Origin: Desulfatitalea sp. BRH_c12
GTDB lineage: Bacteria > Desulfobacterota > Desulfobacteria > Desulfobacterales > Desulfosarcinaceae
Direction of reading: 5' to 3'
DNA length: 64,000 nt
NCBI GenBank assembly: GCA_000961655.1
Contig: LADR01000029.1
Coordinates: 154,905-218,904, forward strand
A program made the translations under genes and the position numbers. The notes under the pieces are model-generated. The model was given only the letters and a program-made list of their open reading frames with translations, ran no database searches and was not told the origin of the DNA. How positions within the stretch are numbered: position 1 is the stretch's first letter; each line of letters begins with the position of its first letter. Shown in pieces: positions 56,334 through 64,000 of the stretch.

Positions 56334-56576
56334 TTAATCGTTGTGACACTTGAGACATCCCGTAAAACCGGGATGGGTTGTGGGCGGCCCCGTCGGATTG
56401 CGCTCGGGGTGATGGCATTCAAGACATTCGCTGTCTTTTGTAACCCCCTGGTGAATTTCGGGGTAGCGCTTAATGGAAGGCCCGTGCATGCCCAGGTAAT
56501 ACCGGTAAGCGCACCCGGAAGACAACAAGAGGATTAAAAGAAGAGCGCCATGCAAGCCGATCCGTTTGATCATCAT
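56334..56576 (-). CDS. small diheme c-type cytochrome lipoprotein
   Basis: 80 aa. A lipoprotein signal peptide with lipobox LLSSGC (Cys ~22) is followed by two haem c attachment motifs, CLECH and CLKCH, with extra His residues (HHPERN, THPGF) as possible distal ligands. It is predicted to be membrane-anchored and extracytoplasmic. Its ATG overlaps the ABC ATPase stop by 4 bases (ATGA), placing it in the operon with the transporter. Small two-haem proteins of this kind usually carry electrons; the partner is unknown. Confidence 0.82.
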   Translation of the reverse strand: MMIKRIGLHGALLLILLLSSGCAYRYYLGMHGPSIKRYPEIHQGVTKDSECLECHHPERNPTGPPTTHPGFTGCLKCHND

Positions 56577-57244
56577 AGTTGACCTACCTTTCTGCCGTCC
56601 TTCAGATACAAGGTTTCACTTGCGGCTGCGATAAGATCCGGATCGTGCGTCGCCGCAATAAGGGTGCAGGCGCTCTCTCTCACCAGCGCCTGCATCAATT
56701 GGATCAACTGGCGGCCGGTTGCGGAATCAAGGCTTGCGGTGGGTTCATCCGCCAGCAGGATGGCCGGCTGATGTGCAATGGCTCGCGCAAAAGCAACCCG
56801 CTGCGTCTCCCCGCCGGAAAGCTCCTGTGGCATGGCAGCCCCCATGCCTCTCAGACAGACGGTATCAAGAAGCGCATCGACACGACGATTTCTGGCGTCA
56901 TTGGACCACGCGTTCAGTTCCAAAGGTAAAGCGATATTCTCCCGCACGGTGAGGTAGGACACAAGATTGGCTGATTGAAAGACAAAACCAGTTTGCTTCC
57001 TTCGAAATTTTGCCGCGGCCCGGCGCGATAAATGGGTAATGTCTATTCCGGCGCAGCTAATCCGTCCTGTTTCCGGTTTTTCCAGTGTCCCGATGCAGTT
57101 CAGAAGCGTTGTCTTGCCCGAACCCGACCGGCCGGCAACCACGAACAAACGCCCCTTCATTATCGTTATCGAGACATGGTCCAGGGCAGCCACTTGTCCA
57201 CGACCCGATCGGAATGATTTGCACACATCGAACGCTTCGATCAC
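56573..57244 (-). CDS. ABC transporter ATPase, LolD/MacB type
   Basis: 223 aa, typical of the MacB/LolD ATPases that drive lipoprotein or small-molecule extraction. Walker A is GRSGSGKTT (~38–46), the signature is LSGGETQRVAFARA, Walker B is ILLADEPTASLD and the H-loop is AATHDPDLI. The start codon is GTG with AGGAG upstream. It is three bases after the permease stop and overlaps the cytochrome gene, so it is tightly coupled in the operon. Confidence 0.93.
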   Translation of the reverse strand: MIEAFDVCKSFRSGRGQVAALDHVSITIMKGRLFVVAGRSGSGKTTLLNCIGTLEKPETGRISCAGIDITHLSRRAAAKFRRKQTGFVFQSANLVSYLTVRENIALPLELNAWSNDARNRRVDALLDTVCLRGMGAAMPQELSGGETQRVAFARAIAHQPAILLADEPTASLDSATGRQLIQLMQALVRESACTLIAATHDPDLIAAASETLYLKDGRKVGQL

Positions 57245-57247
57245 CTT

Positions 57248-58414
57248 TCAGATACTCCTCAGGATATCGGCTGCACTTTTCCGGATAACGAAAATACTTG
57301 GCCAGATGGCCGCCAGCGCGCCAAAAAAAACCGCCATAACTGCCGGCAGGCACGCGGAAAATGGGGTCAGCCGTGGAAAAATGACCCCGGATACTACAAA
57401 ATAGGGATTGTGCGACGTCAAAGAGGATAAATCGATGCCCGTGCCGGACAGCCAGGCCACCGCACCCGCCCCGGCAGCTGTTCCGGCCAGAGAAGCTGTC
57501 AGCGTCAACATGATCACCTGGAGCACAATGAGCATCACAATCTCGGAGGAGCGCATTCCGATGGCCTTCAAGATGCCGAATTCGCGCATGCTCTTGAGAA
57601 TGAAAATGACAAAGGCGCATGCGATGCCAAGAGAAACGACGCCGAAAACCAGGATCATCACGATGGTCATGGAGACATAATTCAAGTCGATAAGCTGCTT
57701 TAAATCCGGCATGAACTTGCGCCACGGCAGAAAATGAGCCGAGTCAAAGCGCTGCTGGTATATTTTGATGACCGGTTCGGCGGCAATGCCCTCTTTTAGA
57801 AAAATCGCCGCCGAAACGGCCGCGCCAGATTCGGGCAATACCTGCGCCGGGCAAAAGGCCAAGCCGTAATCCAGTTGGGAAACCCCGGTCTGGTAAAGAC
57901 CACTCACAGTAAAGAGTGTGGCCGTCGGCCATGACTCCAGCTTGATCTGCAGCCCATCGCCCACGGATACACGCAGATTTTGCGCAAGCGGACGGCTCAA
58001 GTAGATTTCAGGCTGACCCGGTTCAAGATAGCGGCCAGCCAGAGTCTTTTTCCACAACGCGGTCAGTTTTTTTTCTTCAAGCGGGGCGACGCCGATAATC
58101 CTCACCGTTTCGGTCCTTGTCCCCCCAGGCTGTCCGATATTTGCCACCGCCTCATTGCGGATCAACACCCCGGCGGTCCCATCCACCATCAAACGTTCCG
58201 GGGTGGTGCCGGAAGGCAGGCTAACCCCTGCGATGTGGCCCGAAAACAGGCCCACTGAATTGCGGATCATGGCATCATTGGTTCCGACGGCCAGTGCGGA
58301 GAGAAAAACCAGGCATCCTACCGCCGCGAAAACCATGAGACCCAGAACCATTGTGGACCGATAGGATCGCCGGACATAATGCCATGCCGTTTTAATCAGA
58401 AAACCAAAGCGCAT
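57248..58414 (-). CDS. ABC transporter permease, MacB/LolC-FtsX type
   Basis: 388 aa from ATG 58414 (GTG 58420 overlaps the upstream stop). Topology: one helix at ~20–42, a large periplasmic MacB_PCD-like domain (~45–245), then three FtsX helices (~255–280, ~300–325, ~355–378). SMREFGILKAIGMRSSEIVM is the coupling segment typical of FtsX permeases. This mechanotransmission class moves lipids, lipoproteins or hydrophobic compounds out of the inner membrane. It lies two bases after the isoprenyl-synthase-like gene. Confidence 0.9.
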   Translation of the reverse strand: MRFGFLIKTAWHYVRRSYRSTMVLGLMVFAAVGCLVFLSALAVGTNDAMIRNSVGLFSGHIAGVSLPSGTTPERLMVDGTAGVLIRNEAVANIGQPGGTRTETVRIIGVAPLEEKKLTALWKKTLAGRYLEPGQPEIYLSRPLAQNLRVSVGDGLQIKLESWPTATLFTVSGLYQTGVSQLDYGLAFCPAQVLPESGAAVSAAIFLKEGIAAEPVIKIYQQRFDSAHFLPWRKFMPDLKQLIDLNYVSMTIVMILVFGVVSLGIACAFVIFILKSMREFGILKAIGMRSSEIVMLIVLQVIMLTLTASLAGTAAGAGAVAWLSGTGIDLSSLTSHNPYFVVSGVIFPRLTPFSACLPAVMAVFFGALAAIWPSIFVIRKSAADILRSI

Positions 58415-58416
58415 AG

Positions 58417-59403
58417 TCACCTGGCAGGTGCTGCGGGTGCAATTCGATTGACGCCGATACGCTCGGTAATAAAGGCCGCTGCCGGTTGCAACAAAAATTG
58501 GTGCTCCGGCAAGTACAGGCCGGAAAGGCCGCTATACAGATAGTCCAAAGCGGTTTGATGCACCGTCTTGAACACATCCGGAAATCTGGCGTAAAAATCG
58601 GCCTCTGCAGACGTGCCGGCGTGTAAAAGCTGGCGCGCTTCACTGTCAGGACCATGTTCGATCAAAGAGGCCACATAGTTATGCCGCTGATTGCGAACAT
58701 CCGCCAGCAGATCGACCATGTCGTCCATCACTTGACAGCCCATCCCGATTTTATAGAGCGCGGTGCTGACATCGCAATCGGCCAGCCCATCGTCGTTTTC
58801 GATGATGGCGGGAATGGCCCAGGGACTCTTGAACAGCAACCCCGTTTTCAGATGATGGATATCGTCCAAAACATTTTGCGGCCCTATGCGTCCGGTAATG
58901 CCCGCCTCTTCAGAGGCTTCCTGGGCCCCGCTTGCCACCAGCGCGTGAAGTGATGCCGTAACGCCTTCGATCACTGTCTGCAGGCTTTTTCCTTGCGCGG
59001 TACAAAAATCGAGCAGTATCTTGAAAAGAACCCGGTCCGATACCATGATGTCCAGTATAGAACGAAATTTGACGCCCCCCGAAGGCAGGTCCGTATCCAG
59101 GGTCATCTTGTATTCGTTATCCAGAAGGTTGTCGCAGCCAGTCACCATTCCGCGCAGACACTGGTTGACCGCAACATAAAAGACCCGTCGATCGGATGCA
59201 ATTCCTTGCCTGTAATAAGAATAAAGAAACAGGATCGAAAAAAAGTTGGCGTGCTCAGAATAGTACGAGGGCGGCGGTTGCGCCAGCTTCACAGCGCTAT
59301 GCGCAAGGATTTGGCCGGCGCTTTGCCAGTAGAGGCGAAGTCCTTCCATCAGCTCGCTGTTGAGCCGTCCCAGGATTTGTTTATCATCGGCGGAAGCATT
59401 CAT
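58417..59403 (-). CDS. divergent isoprenyl diphosphate synthase-like protein
   Basis: 328 aa, all-helical. From ATG 59403, three features match trans-isoprenyl diphosphate synthases. The first Asp region reads DNLLD (91–95) instead of DDxxD. A KTGLLF motif lies near 186–191. The second Asp region is DDMVD (227–231) in GCQVMDDMVDLLAD. The usual RR pair after the first motif is missing, so the reaction may be non-standard (class I terpene-synthase-like, or altered allylic substrate). It sits between a methyltransferase and an ABC exporter. The start is weakly supported. Confidence 0.75.
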   Translation of the reverse strand: MNASADDKQILGRLNSELMEGLRLYWQSAGQILAHSAVKLAQPPPSYYSEHANFFSILFLYSYYRQGIASDRRVFYVAVNQCLRGMVTGCDNLLDNEYKMTLDTDLPSGGVKFRSILDIMVSDRVLFKILLDFCTAQGKSLQTVIEGVTASLHALVASGAQEASEEAGITGRIGPQNVLDDIHHLKTGLLFKSPWAIPAIIENDDGLADCDVSTALYKIGMGCQVMDDMVDLLADVRNQRHNYVASLIEHGPDSEARQLLHAGTSAEADFYARFPDVFKTVHQTALDYLYSGLSGLYLPEHQFLLQPAAAFITERIGVNRIAPAAPAR

Positions 59404-59432
59404 ATTCAATAACAATTTTTAATCCGGGGATT

Positions 59433-60101
59433 TCAGGCCATCGGGATGCTCGGTCTGGTGGTAAGAAAAACAGTGATGTATCCGAAAAAATCGGCCATGC
59501 GCCGGGGGGGTTCAAAGCCGGCTGCCGCAATCATGTCCGGCAGGACGCCGCGGATATTTTCTCCGATTTGGGGCTGCATAAAGAACCAGCGCGAGACATG
59601 TGATACCAAACTGCCCATCCACGTTGTGGGAATGTGCATGTCGGCAATCACCAGCTTTCCGCCTGGCTTGAGCACCCGAAAGGCTTCCGAAAGTGCCATG
59701 GCTTTGAGATCCAATGGTATATGGTGAAAAAAAAGACTTGAAACAACCGCATCAAAATAGCCGTCTTCGAACGATAGGTGTTCGGCAGCCATCACTTCAA
59801 AGCGGCAGGACGGACCTGAGCGCTTTTTGCGGGCGACCTGGATCATTTTGCCAGCCGCATCGATACCGACTGCAAATCCGCCGCTGGCACCATCGAGCCT
59901 GGCACCAATCAGACTGCACAGAACCCCCGTCCCACACCCCAAATCAAGAACCCGGTCCGTTGGCGCGGGGTCCAGCAGGCTTAGAATTTTACGGTCATAT
60001 TCGGCTTGCTTGCCCATCAGCAGAACGGGTTCCAAAAAATCATACACAAAAGCGGCATGGTCTAACGTCCGGCCTTTGGTGGGTATAGAGTCTATTGCCA
60101 T
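59433..60101 (-). CDS. SAM-dependent methyltransferase, UbiE/MenG-like class I
   Basis: 222 aa. Motif I VLDLGCGTGVLCSLIG (~52–67), GIDAAGKMIQVARKK, AEHLSFEDGYFDAVVSSLFFHH and FRVLKPGGKLVIADMHIP are all in place for a Methyltransf_11/UbiE-type enzyme. The C-terminal part has an Arg/Pro-rich loop and FFGYITVFLTTRPS. It is the first gene of the five-gene minus-strand operon, 30 bases upstream of the isoprenyl-synthase-like gene, so an isoprenoid or quinone-like acceptor is the natural guess. Confidence 0.88.
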   Translation of the reverse strand: MAIDSIPTKGRTLDHAAFVYDFLEPVLLMGKQAEYDRKILSLLDPAPTDRVLDLGCGTGVLCSLIGARLDGASGGFAVGIDAAGKMIQVARKKRSGPSCRFEVMAAEHLSFEDGYFDAVVSSLFFHHIPLDLKAMALSEAFRVLKPGGKLVIADMHIPTTWMGSLVSHVSRWFFMQPQIGENIRGVLPDMIAAAGFEPPRRMADFFGYITVFLTTRPSIPMA

Positions 60102-60528
60102 ATTTAAGCCAATCTAAAATGAGTAAGTCACCTGATCAACCTTAAGCAAGCGCTGCACGGTTGGCAATACCTTTTTAGGATATCCCATCATTACGGGCGT
60201 AGGCGTGAAAAATTTTGGCCCCTACGGTGATCACCCTCACCCGTATCTCACTTGATTGAAGCCAGGTAGGGTGGGCATCGCCCACCATTGTATATGTCGA
60301 TCGCCTCTGTGATTGGCCGTGGTCAACGTTTCATCGCTATGTCGATCCGGTGTCTACATTGCGCCAAGACACCAGTACACTTAGAGATTTCCCGGTAAGT
60401 TGATAATAATGGCATGATAATACGGTTCTCACCCCATATCATCCTGTTTCTGAAATGTTATCCTTTCAAACGCGTCGTGCGCACTATGTTTAACATCAAT
60501 TCCTCAACAATCTAATAGGAGAACTCTC
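60102..60528. other. intergenic region between divergent methyltransferase and khpA
   Basis: 427 bases. A half copy of the family B element lies at 60265–60355. Both operons' promoters must be here; none is clear. No gene is seen. Confidence 0.55.
60265..60355. repeat. family B element, half copy
   Basis: GTAGGGTGGGCATCGCCCAC followed by CCTCTGTGATTGGCCGTGGT and TTTCATCGCTATG matches the left ~90 bases of 52260–52399. The right terminal repeat is missing. Confidence 0.7.
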
Positions 60529-60759
60529 ATGGACCAATTGATTAGTTTCATAGCTCAGCAGTTAGTCGATCGACCAGAAGATGTTATGGTTTCTAAAGTG
60601 GAAGGGGGCAGCACCACTGTTTTCGAACTGCAAGTTGCCAAAGAGGACGTTGGCAAAGTGATCGGTAGGGAGGGCCGCACCGCGCATGCAATGCGTACCA
60701 TCCTGAGTGCTGTATCCAGCAAAAGCAGAAAGCGTTCAATCCTGGAAATCCTTGAATAA
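60529..60759 (+). CDS. khpA: KH-domain RNA-binding protein KhpA
   Basis: 76 aa, the normal length of KhpA (formerly YlqC). A single type II KH domain with the RNA-contact loop GREGRT in KVIGREGRTAHAMRTIL. TAGGAGAA is a strong Shine-Dalgarno sequence. In many bacteria it sits by rpsP–rimM–trmD; here it is alone. Binds RNA as a homodimer or with KhpB. Confidence 0.93.
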   Translation: MDQLISFIAQQLVDRPEDVMVSKVEGGSTTVFELQVAKEDVGKVIGREGRTAHAMRTILSAVSSKSRKRSILEILE

Positions 60760-60773
60760 TCCAAATAGTCTTT

Positions 60774-60802
60774 TCGGCTTCCGGCTCCAAACCGGAAGCC
60801 GA
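60774..60802 (+). terminator. hairpin after khpA
   Basis: TCGGCTTCCGG, 7-base loop, CCGGAAGCCGA: an 11-bp perfect stem 15 bases after the stop. There is no T-run after it, so it may be a stability hairpin or an imperfect terminator. Confidence 0.45.
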
Positions 60803-61028
60803 GGAGCTGTGTTATTCGATCGGGATGAGAATCGGGCACTTTATATTCAGATGAATTGCCACGTCACCTTTTCAGCGTAAGGTTGAGGTGGCTGCCCACT
60901 ATCTGGTTCTCTATCTGCATCAATTTTCCTAACATCTCAACAACTTCCTTGTAATACGAGTTATATATGCGTAAGGTGATCAAAATCGATCTCCCTGGAC
61001 TATTACCGTTGAGATCTCAGGAGTATAA

Positions 61029-61421
61029 ATGAGCCCAAAAATCAAAATCATACTGATTGAAGATCATGCCTTGATCATGAAATTTCTAAAGACATTTGTC
61101 GAACGCTTGGATTACGACATTGTGGCAGAGGCCAAGTGCGGACGAGAAGCCCTGGAGGTCATCAAAAATATACCCGCCGATTTGATTCTGCTGGATTTAA
61201 GCTTGCCCCACGTGACGGGGCTTCAAATTTTAATTGAATCGAAAAAGATAAGGGCAACAAAAGTTCTTATCATCACCATGAACATGGATAGCTATATCAT
61301 TCAAGAGGCATTGGATGCGGGTGCCGATGGCATTTGCCTGAAGGATAGGTGCAACGAGGTCCTGGAAAATGCAATGTTGGAAACTTTGGCGGGTAAGCAC
61401 CCGGTGTACTTGGAAAGATGA
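61029..61421 (+). CDS. single-domain response regulator
   Basis: 130 aa receiver with no output domain. ILIEDH holds the acidic pair (Glu11/Asp12), Asp56 in LILLDLSLP is the acceptor, TMN holds the conserved Thr, and the Lys in CLKDR lies near residue 105. It resembles the receiver of NarL/FixJ regulators but stops before the HTH. CAGGAGT precedes the ATG. It may act as a phosphate shuttle or sink for the hybrid kinases elsewhere; no partner is adjacent. Confidence 0.9.
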   Translation: MSPKIKIILIEDHALIMKFLKTFVERLDYDIVAEAKCGREALEVIKNIPADLILLDLSLPHVTGLQILIESKKIRATKVLIITMNMDSYIIQEALDAGADGICLKDRCNEVLENAMLETLAGKHPVYLER

Positions 61422-61507
61422 GCCTCGCTGAATGACCGTCTTCGAGAGACCGGCAGCAGACAAAAAGCCTATCCGCCTGACCAACCTTTGATCGATAAGG
61501 AGAATCA

Positions 61508-61861
61508 ATGCAGGTTCATAAGTTGTTGTTGTCACTCACTCTGTTTTCATATTGTTTGTTGCCGGCGCTTGCACTCGCAGAAGCTGGAGAAAAATTCACG
61601 CAACAAGGCTATTCGTTTGATGTGTCGGCGGACCAAATGGGCAGTGAAATACTGGTCAGGGGAATGATCAGTGGCGGTGAAAGCTGTAAAAAATTAATCG
61701 CAACCATTCATCTCCAAGATGAGAACAGCCATAGGACTTCGGTAAAGGTGATTGTGAACGATTATGGAAGTCGTGAACGGTTCAGCCTTAGAAAGCCGGT
61801 AAATGCAGTGAGGACAAGCCGATGGACCGTTTCGAATGTTTCCATCCATAAATTTCATTAA
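61508..61861 (+). CDS. small exported protein, unknown
   Basis: 117 aa with a clear signal peptide (~1–25, LLLSLTLFSYCLLPALALAE, cleavage near ALA-EA). The mature ~92 residues look like a small beta-rich domain with a single Cys (GGESCKKLI). AAGGAGAATCA precedes the ATG. It lies 86 bases downstream of the response regulator on the same strand. I recognise no family. Confidence 0.6.
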   Translation: MQVHKLLLSLTLFSYCLLPALALAEAGEKFTQQGYSFDVSADQMGSEILVRGMISGGESCKKLIATIHLQDENSHRTSVKVIVNDYGSRERFSLRKPVNAVRTSRWTVSNVSIHKFH

Positions 61862-61974
61862 AGGGCAAGGGATCGGTACCTATTTGCGGGGTTTAAACAG
61901 ACGGTTTGTCGGGAAGCGCGGATAGGGCGAATTATTTTTCGCCCCTATTCACGCTAAGACACCAAGATGGATCG

Positions 61975-62002
61975 AAAAAACCCACTGGGTTTCCAGTGGG
62001 TT
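61975..62002 (-). terminator. Rho-independent terminator of tRNA-Ala
   Basis: Minus strand AACCCACTGG, AAAC loop, CCAGTGGGTT then TTTT. The perfect 10-bp stem begins 9 bases after the tRNA's CCA end. Confidence 0.93.
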
Positions 62003-62011
62003 ATATATTCG

Positions 62012-62087
62012 TGGTGGAGATGAGGGGGATCGAACCCCTGACCTCAGCGTTGCGAACGCTGCGCTCTCCCAACTGAGCTACATCCCC
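62012..62087 (-). tRNA. tRNA-Ala (anticodon CGC)
   Basis: 76-base cloverleaf on the minus strand. Acceptor GGGGATG pairs with CATCTCC, with the G3·U70 wobble that identifies alanine tRNA. Anticodon stem CAGCG/CGCTG has the loop TTCGCAA, anticodon CGC. The T arm is AGGGG-TTCGATC-CCCCT; discriminator A plus encoded CCA. It is followed by its own terminator. Confidence 0.97.
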
Positions 62088-62161
62088 TTTTGATTTGGCG
62101 CCCTTCATAGCAAATCGCGCGGGTCTCTACAATATAAAAAATCAATTTGGGTAGTGGGTGG

Positions 62162-64000
62162 TCACGGCGCGGCCTGCAGACTATCCCACACGATCTCAAC
62201 CGGATGACGCACCGGCAGGCAACCCAGGTGCGCCATCTGCATCTGACAGGTGGGGCAGTCGGTTATGCCGTAGTCGGCGCCGGAATCGTTGAGGGCCTGG
62301 ATCATAGGTGTGGCGATGGTTTTGCTCAGGTCATAATTTTTGGCCAGCAAACCCCAGCTGCCGGCGATGCCGCAACAATGGCTCTGCAGATCGTGCAGGT
62401 GCACGCCAGGGATGTCCTTGAGCAGGTGCAGCGTGCTATCGCTGTTGGGCTGCAGCCGCAGGTGACAGGGTTGATGGTAGGCCAGGCGCACGGGCAAAGT
62501 GGCAAAGACGAGGCGCTCGGTGTGCTGCCGTATCAGGTGCGATATGTGGATGGTTTTCGCGCGAACCTTGGCGGCGGTTGCAGGCGGCAGCAGGTACGAC
62601 CAGTCTTGCATCAAGGCATACCCGCACGAAGAGCAGGTCACCGCGATGTGGTCGGCCTGGTCCAACAGGGTTTGCCAGCCATCCAGGTTGCGCTGCGCGG
62701 CGCGCCGGGCGGCGTTGGTAAGTCCTTTGGAGAGCTGGGGCAAGCCGCAGCAGAACTGCGGCGGCAGATCGACTGCGCATCCCATTTGGCGGAGCACCGC
62801 AACGGCCGCTTCGCCGAGCCGCGGTCGGATGTAGCCGGCGTAACAGCCGGCAAAGTAGAGCACGCGCGGTCCCTGGCCGAGCAGCGTTGCGGGCAGTCGG
62901 TCATAGAGCGGGCGGCGATCGAAAGTCACCATCTCGCGTTGCGGGGCTTGGCCCGTCAGGCGCGCGGCCAGCTTGCGCACCTTGGGCAGGCGCAGCGCCG
63001 GTGCAATCAGAGGTGCCAGCGGGTGGGTCCATTTGGCCGCGAGTTCCACGCGCGCGGTGAGCTGTTCGGGCCAGGTGGCGCCGAAGCGCCGCACGAACTG
63101 CGCTTTGGCCTCCATGGCCATTTTGGGGATGTTGACGGCCGAGGGGCATTCGACATAGCAGCTTCCGCAGTTGACGCATTGCGCCATCACGTGGCGCAGC
63201 TCTTCCTGGTAAAGCGCCTGGCCTTCGACAGCCCCGCTGAGCAGCGCGCGCAGGACGTTGGCTTTGGCTTTAGGGGCGGCATCTTCATCGCGCGTGAATT
63301 TGTAGACCGGGCACATGCGCGTGGCTGTGGTAACGGTGGTGCACTTGGAGCAGCCGTGGCACTTTTCCACCTCCTGCGCGAACCCGTCGTTCCAATTGAG
63401 GCGCAGTTTGACGATCGGCGTTGTGCGGTAGACGGCGCCGAAGCGCAAGTGGCGCGTCATCTGGTCGGGATCGTGATGGGTTTTGATTTCGGGATTGAAG
63501 AGCCCTTGGGGGTCGAGCAGCTGCTTGGTCCGCACGAAAAGGTCGTACACCAGCGGATATTTACGTTGAATGTAGGCACTGCGCAGGCGGCCGTCGCCAT
63601 GCTCGCCCGAAACGGTACCGCCCAGCCCGTCGACCAGTTCGTAGACCGCATCGGCAATCGGCCGCAGGCGGGCGATGTCTGCGGGGTCTTTCAGATCGAG
63701 CAGCGGCCGCGTGTGCATCAATCCTTTGGCGATGTGGCCATAGATGACGAAATCGACACCGATCCGCTCGAAAATGGCATAGATGCCTTCGAAATAAGGC
63801 ACGAGGTGCGCCACCGGCACGGCGGCGTCTTCGACCAGGGCCAGGATCTTGCGGCGTCCTTTGAGTTTGTACAAGGTGGGCACAGCCGCTTTGCGCACGG
63901 CCCAGAAGGTCTCTTTTTCATGGGCCGACACAGCCACATGGGCTTGGCGGCACTGGCCTGCGCGTTGCAGTTCCGCGCGCAGGCGCTCGGCCGGCGCGGC
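62162..64000 (-). CDS. FAD-linked oxidase/Fe-S/CCG-domain oxidoreductase (5' end cut by window)
   Basis: The frame is open to the right edge, so the N-terminal FAD-binding part is missing. Visible in order: the FAD-oxidase C-terminal domain (VSGEHGDGRLRS and LLDPQGLFNPEIK); two 4Fe-4S motifs (CHGCSKCTTVTTATRMCP and CVNCGSCYVECP); and two cysteine-rich CCG domains (YFAGCYAGYIRP…FCCGLPQ and HQPCHL…CCGIAGSWG). This is the D-lactate/glycolate dehydrogenase-type fusion seen in anaerobes, passing electrons to quinone or a menaquinone-linked partner. The substrate is probably a 2-hydroxy acid, by family. Confidence 0.9.
   Translation of the reverse strand, partial: AAPAERLRAELQRAGQCRQAHVAVSAHEKETFWAVRKAAVPTLYKLKGRRKILALVEDAAVPVAHLVPYFEGIYAIFERIGVDFVIYGHIAKGLMHTRPLLDLKDPADIARLRPIADAVYELVDGLGGTVSGEHGDGRLRSAYIQRKYPLVYDLFVRTKQLLDPQGLFNPEIKTHHDPDQMTRHLRFGAVYRTTPIVKLRLNWNDGFAQEVEKCHGCSKCTTVTTATRMCPVYKFTRDEDAAPKAKANVLRALLSGAVEGQALYQEELRHVMAQCVNCGSCYVECPSAVNIPKMAMEAKAQFVRRFGATWPEQLTARVELAAKWTHPLAPLIAPALRLPKVRKLAARLTGQAPQREMVTFDRRPLYDRLPATLLGQGPRVLYFAGCYAGYIRPRLGEAAVAVLRQMGCAVDLPPQFCCGLPQLSKGLTNAARRAAQRNLDGWQTLLDQADHIAVTCSSCGYALMQDWSYLLPPATAAKVRAKTIHISHLIRQHTERLVFATLPVRLAYHQPCHLRLQPNSDSTLHLLKDIPGVHLHDLQSHCCGIAGSWGLLAKNYDLSKTIATPMIQALNDSGADYGITDCPTCQMQMAHLGCLPVRHPVEIVWDSLQAAP

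Noticed and set aside
1..64000. CRISPR arrays, prophage or defence islands
   Set aside because: No regularly spaced direct repeats, cas genes, integrase, capsid or restriction genes were found; the dispersed repeats are single and irregularly placed.

Overview
The window looks like chromosomal DNA of a Desulfobacterota (deltaproteobacterial) anaerobe, probably a Desulfosarcina/Desulfococcus-type sulfate reducer. This is inferred from gene order and family content: the ispE–tRNA-Gln–prs–rplY–pth run followed by hppA, carD and rluD; a DUF1844 gene beside serA; a long SRP RNA with an Alu domain; a K+-independent H+-pyrophosphatase; FAD/Fe-S oxidases and acyl-CoA genes. No 16S rRNA or sulfate-reduction gene lies in the window, so the lineage is an inference.

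Layout. 1–1771 is the end of a chemoreceptor gene. 1768–6991 (minus) is a complete branched-chain amino acid/amide ABC importer, livK-HMGF. 7606–12141 (plus) is a carbon-degradation module: two MDR oxidoreductases, a MaoC hydratase and a fused CoA-transferase. 12300–21639 (minus) is a housekeeping block: rluD, carD, hppA, pth, rplY, prs, tRNA-Gln, ispE, a DUF1844 gene and serA. An acyl-CoA synthetase (22067) follows, then dnaK–grpE and the SRP RNA (minus). 27816–33001 (plus) carries tilS, ftsH, folP and coaX. 33066–39509 (minus) carries an MBL hydrolase, two PilT-family ATPases with a zinc-ribbon/receiver protein, divIVA-like, yggT-like and an exported unknown. 39937–42440 (plus) has proC and a MauE/CcdA/thioredoxin redox trio. 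43086–50932 holds two hybrid sensor kinases flanking a YgjP-type peptidase, then two small unknowns.

The right part is more accessory. It has a pair of small membrane proteins, a complete 1.9-kb insertion sequence (52509–54403) that has split an older dispersed repeat, an alpha/beta hydrolase and several orphan small genes. It also has a compact minus-strand operon (60101→56334) encoding a SAM methyltransferase, a divergent isoprenyl-diphosphate-synthase-like protein, a MacB/Lol-type ABC permease and ATPase, and a small lipoprotein with two haem c motifs. This operon is the best candidate for an undescribed system: I infer synthesis, methylation and extraction/export of an isoprenoid-type molecule with a redox link. 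The window closes with khpA, a stand-alone receiver, tRNA-Ala and a truncated FAD/Fe-S oxidoreductase gene.

The intergenic DNA is rich in dispersed repeats of at least four families. (a) A ~140-bp element at 7441–7590 and 42876–43015 sits just upstream of genes. (b) TIR-bounded palindromic elements start with GTAGGGTGGGC (27179–27423, 52260–52399, half copy at 60265). (c) A 229-bp double-hairpin element lies at 27541–27769, with a half copy at 52201–52254. (d) A ~130-bp element lies at 23818–23948, and its second copy is the target interrupted by the IS. No CRISPR array, prophage or recognisable defence system was seen.
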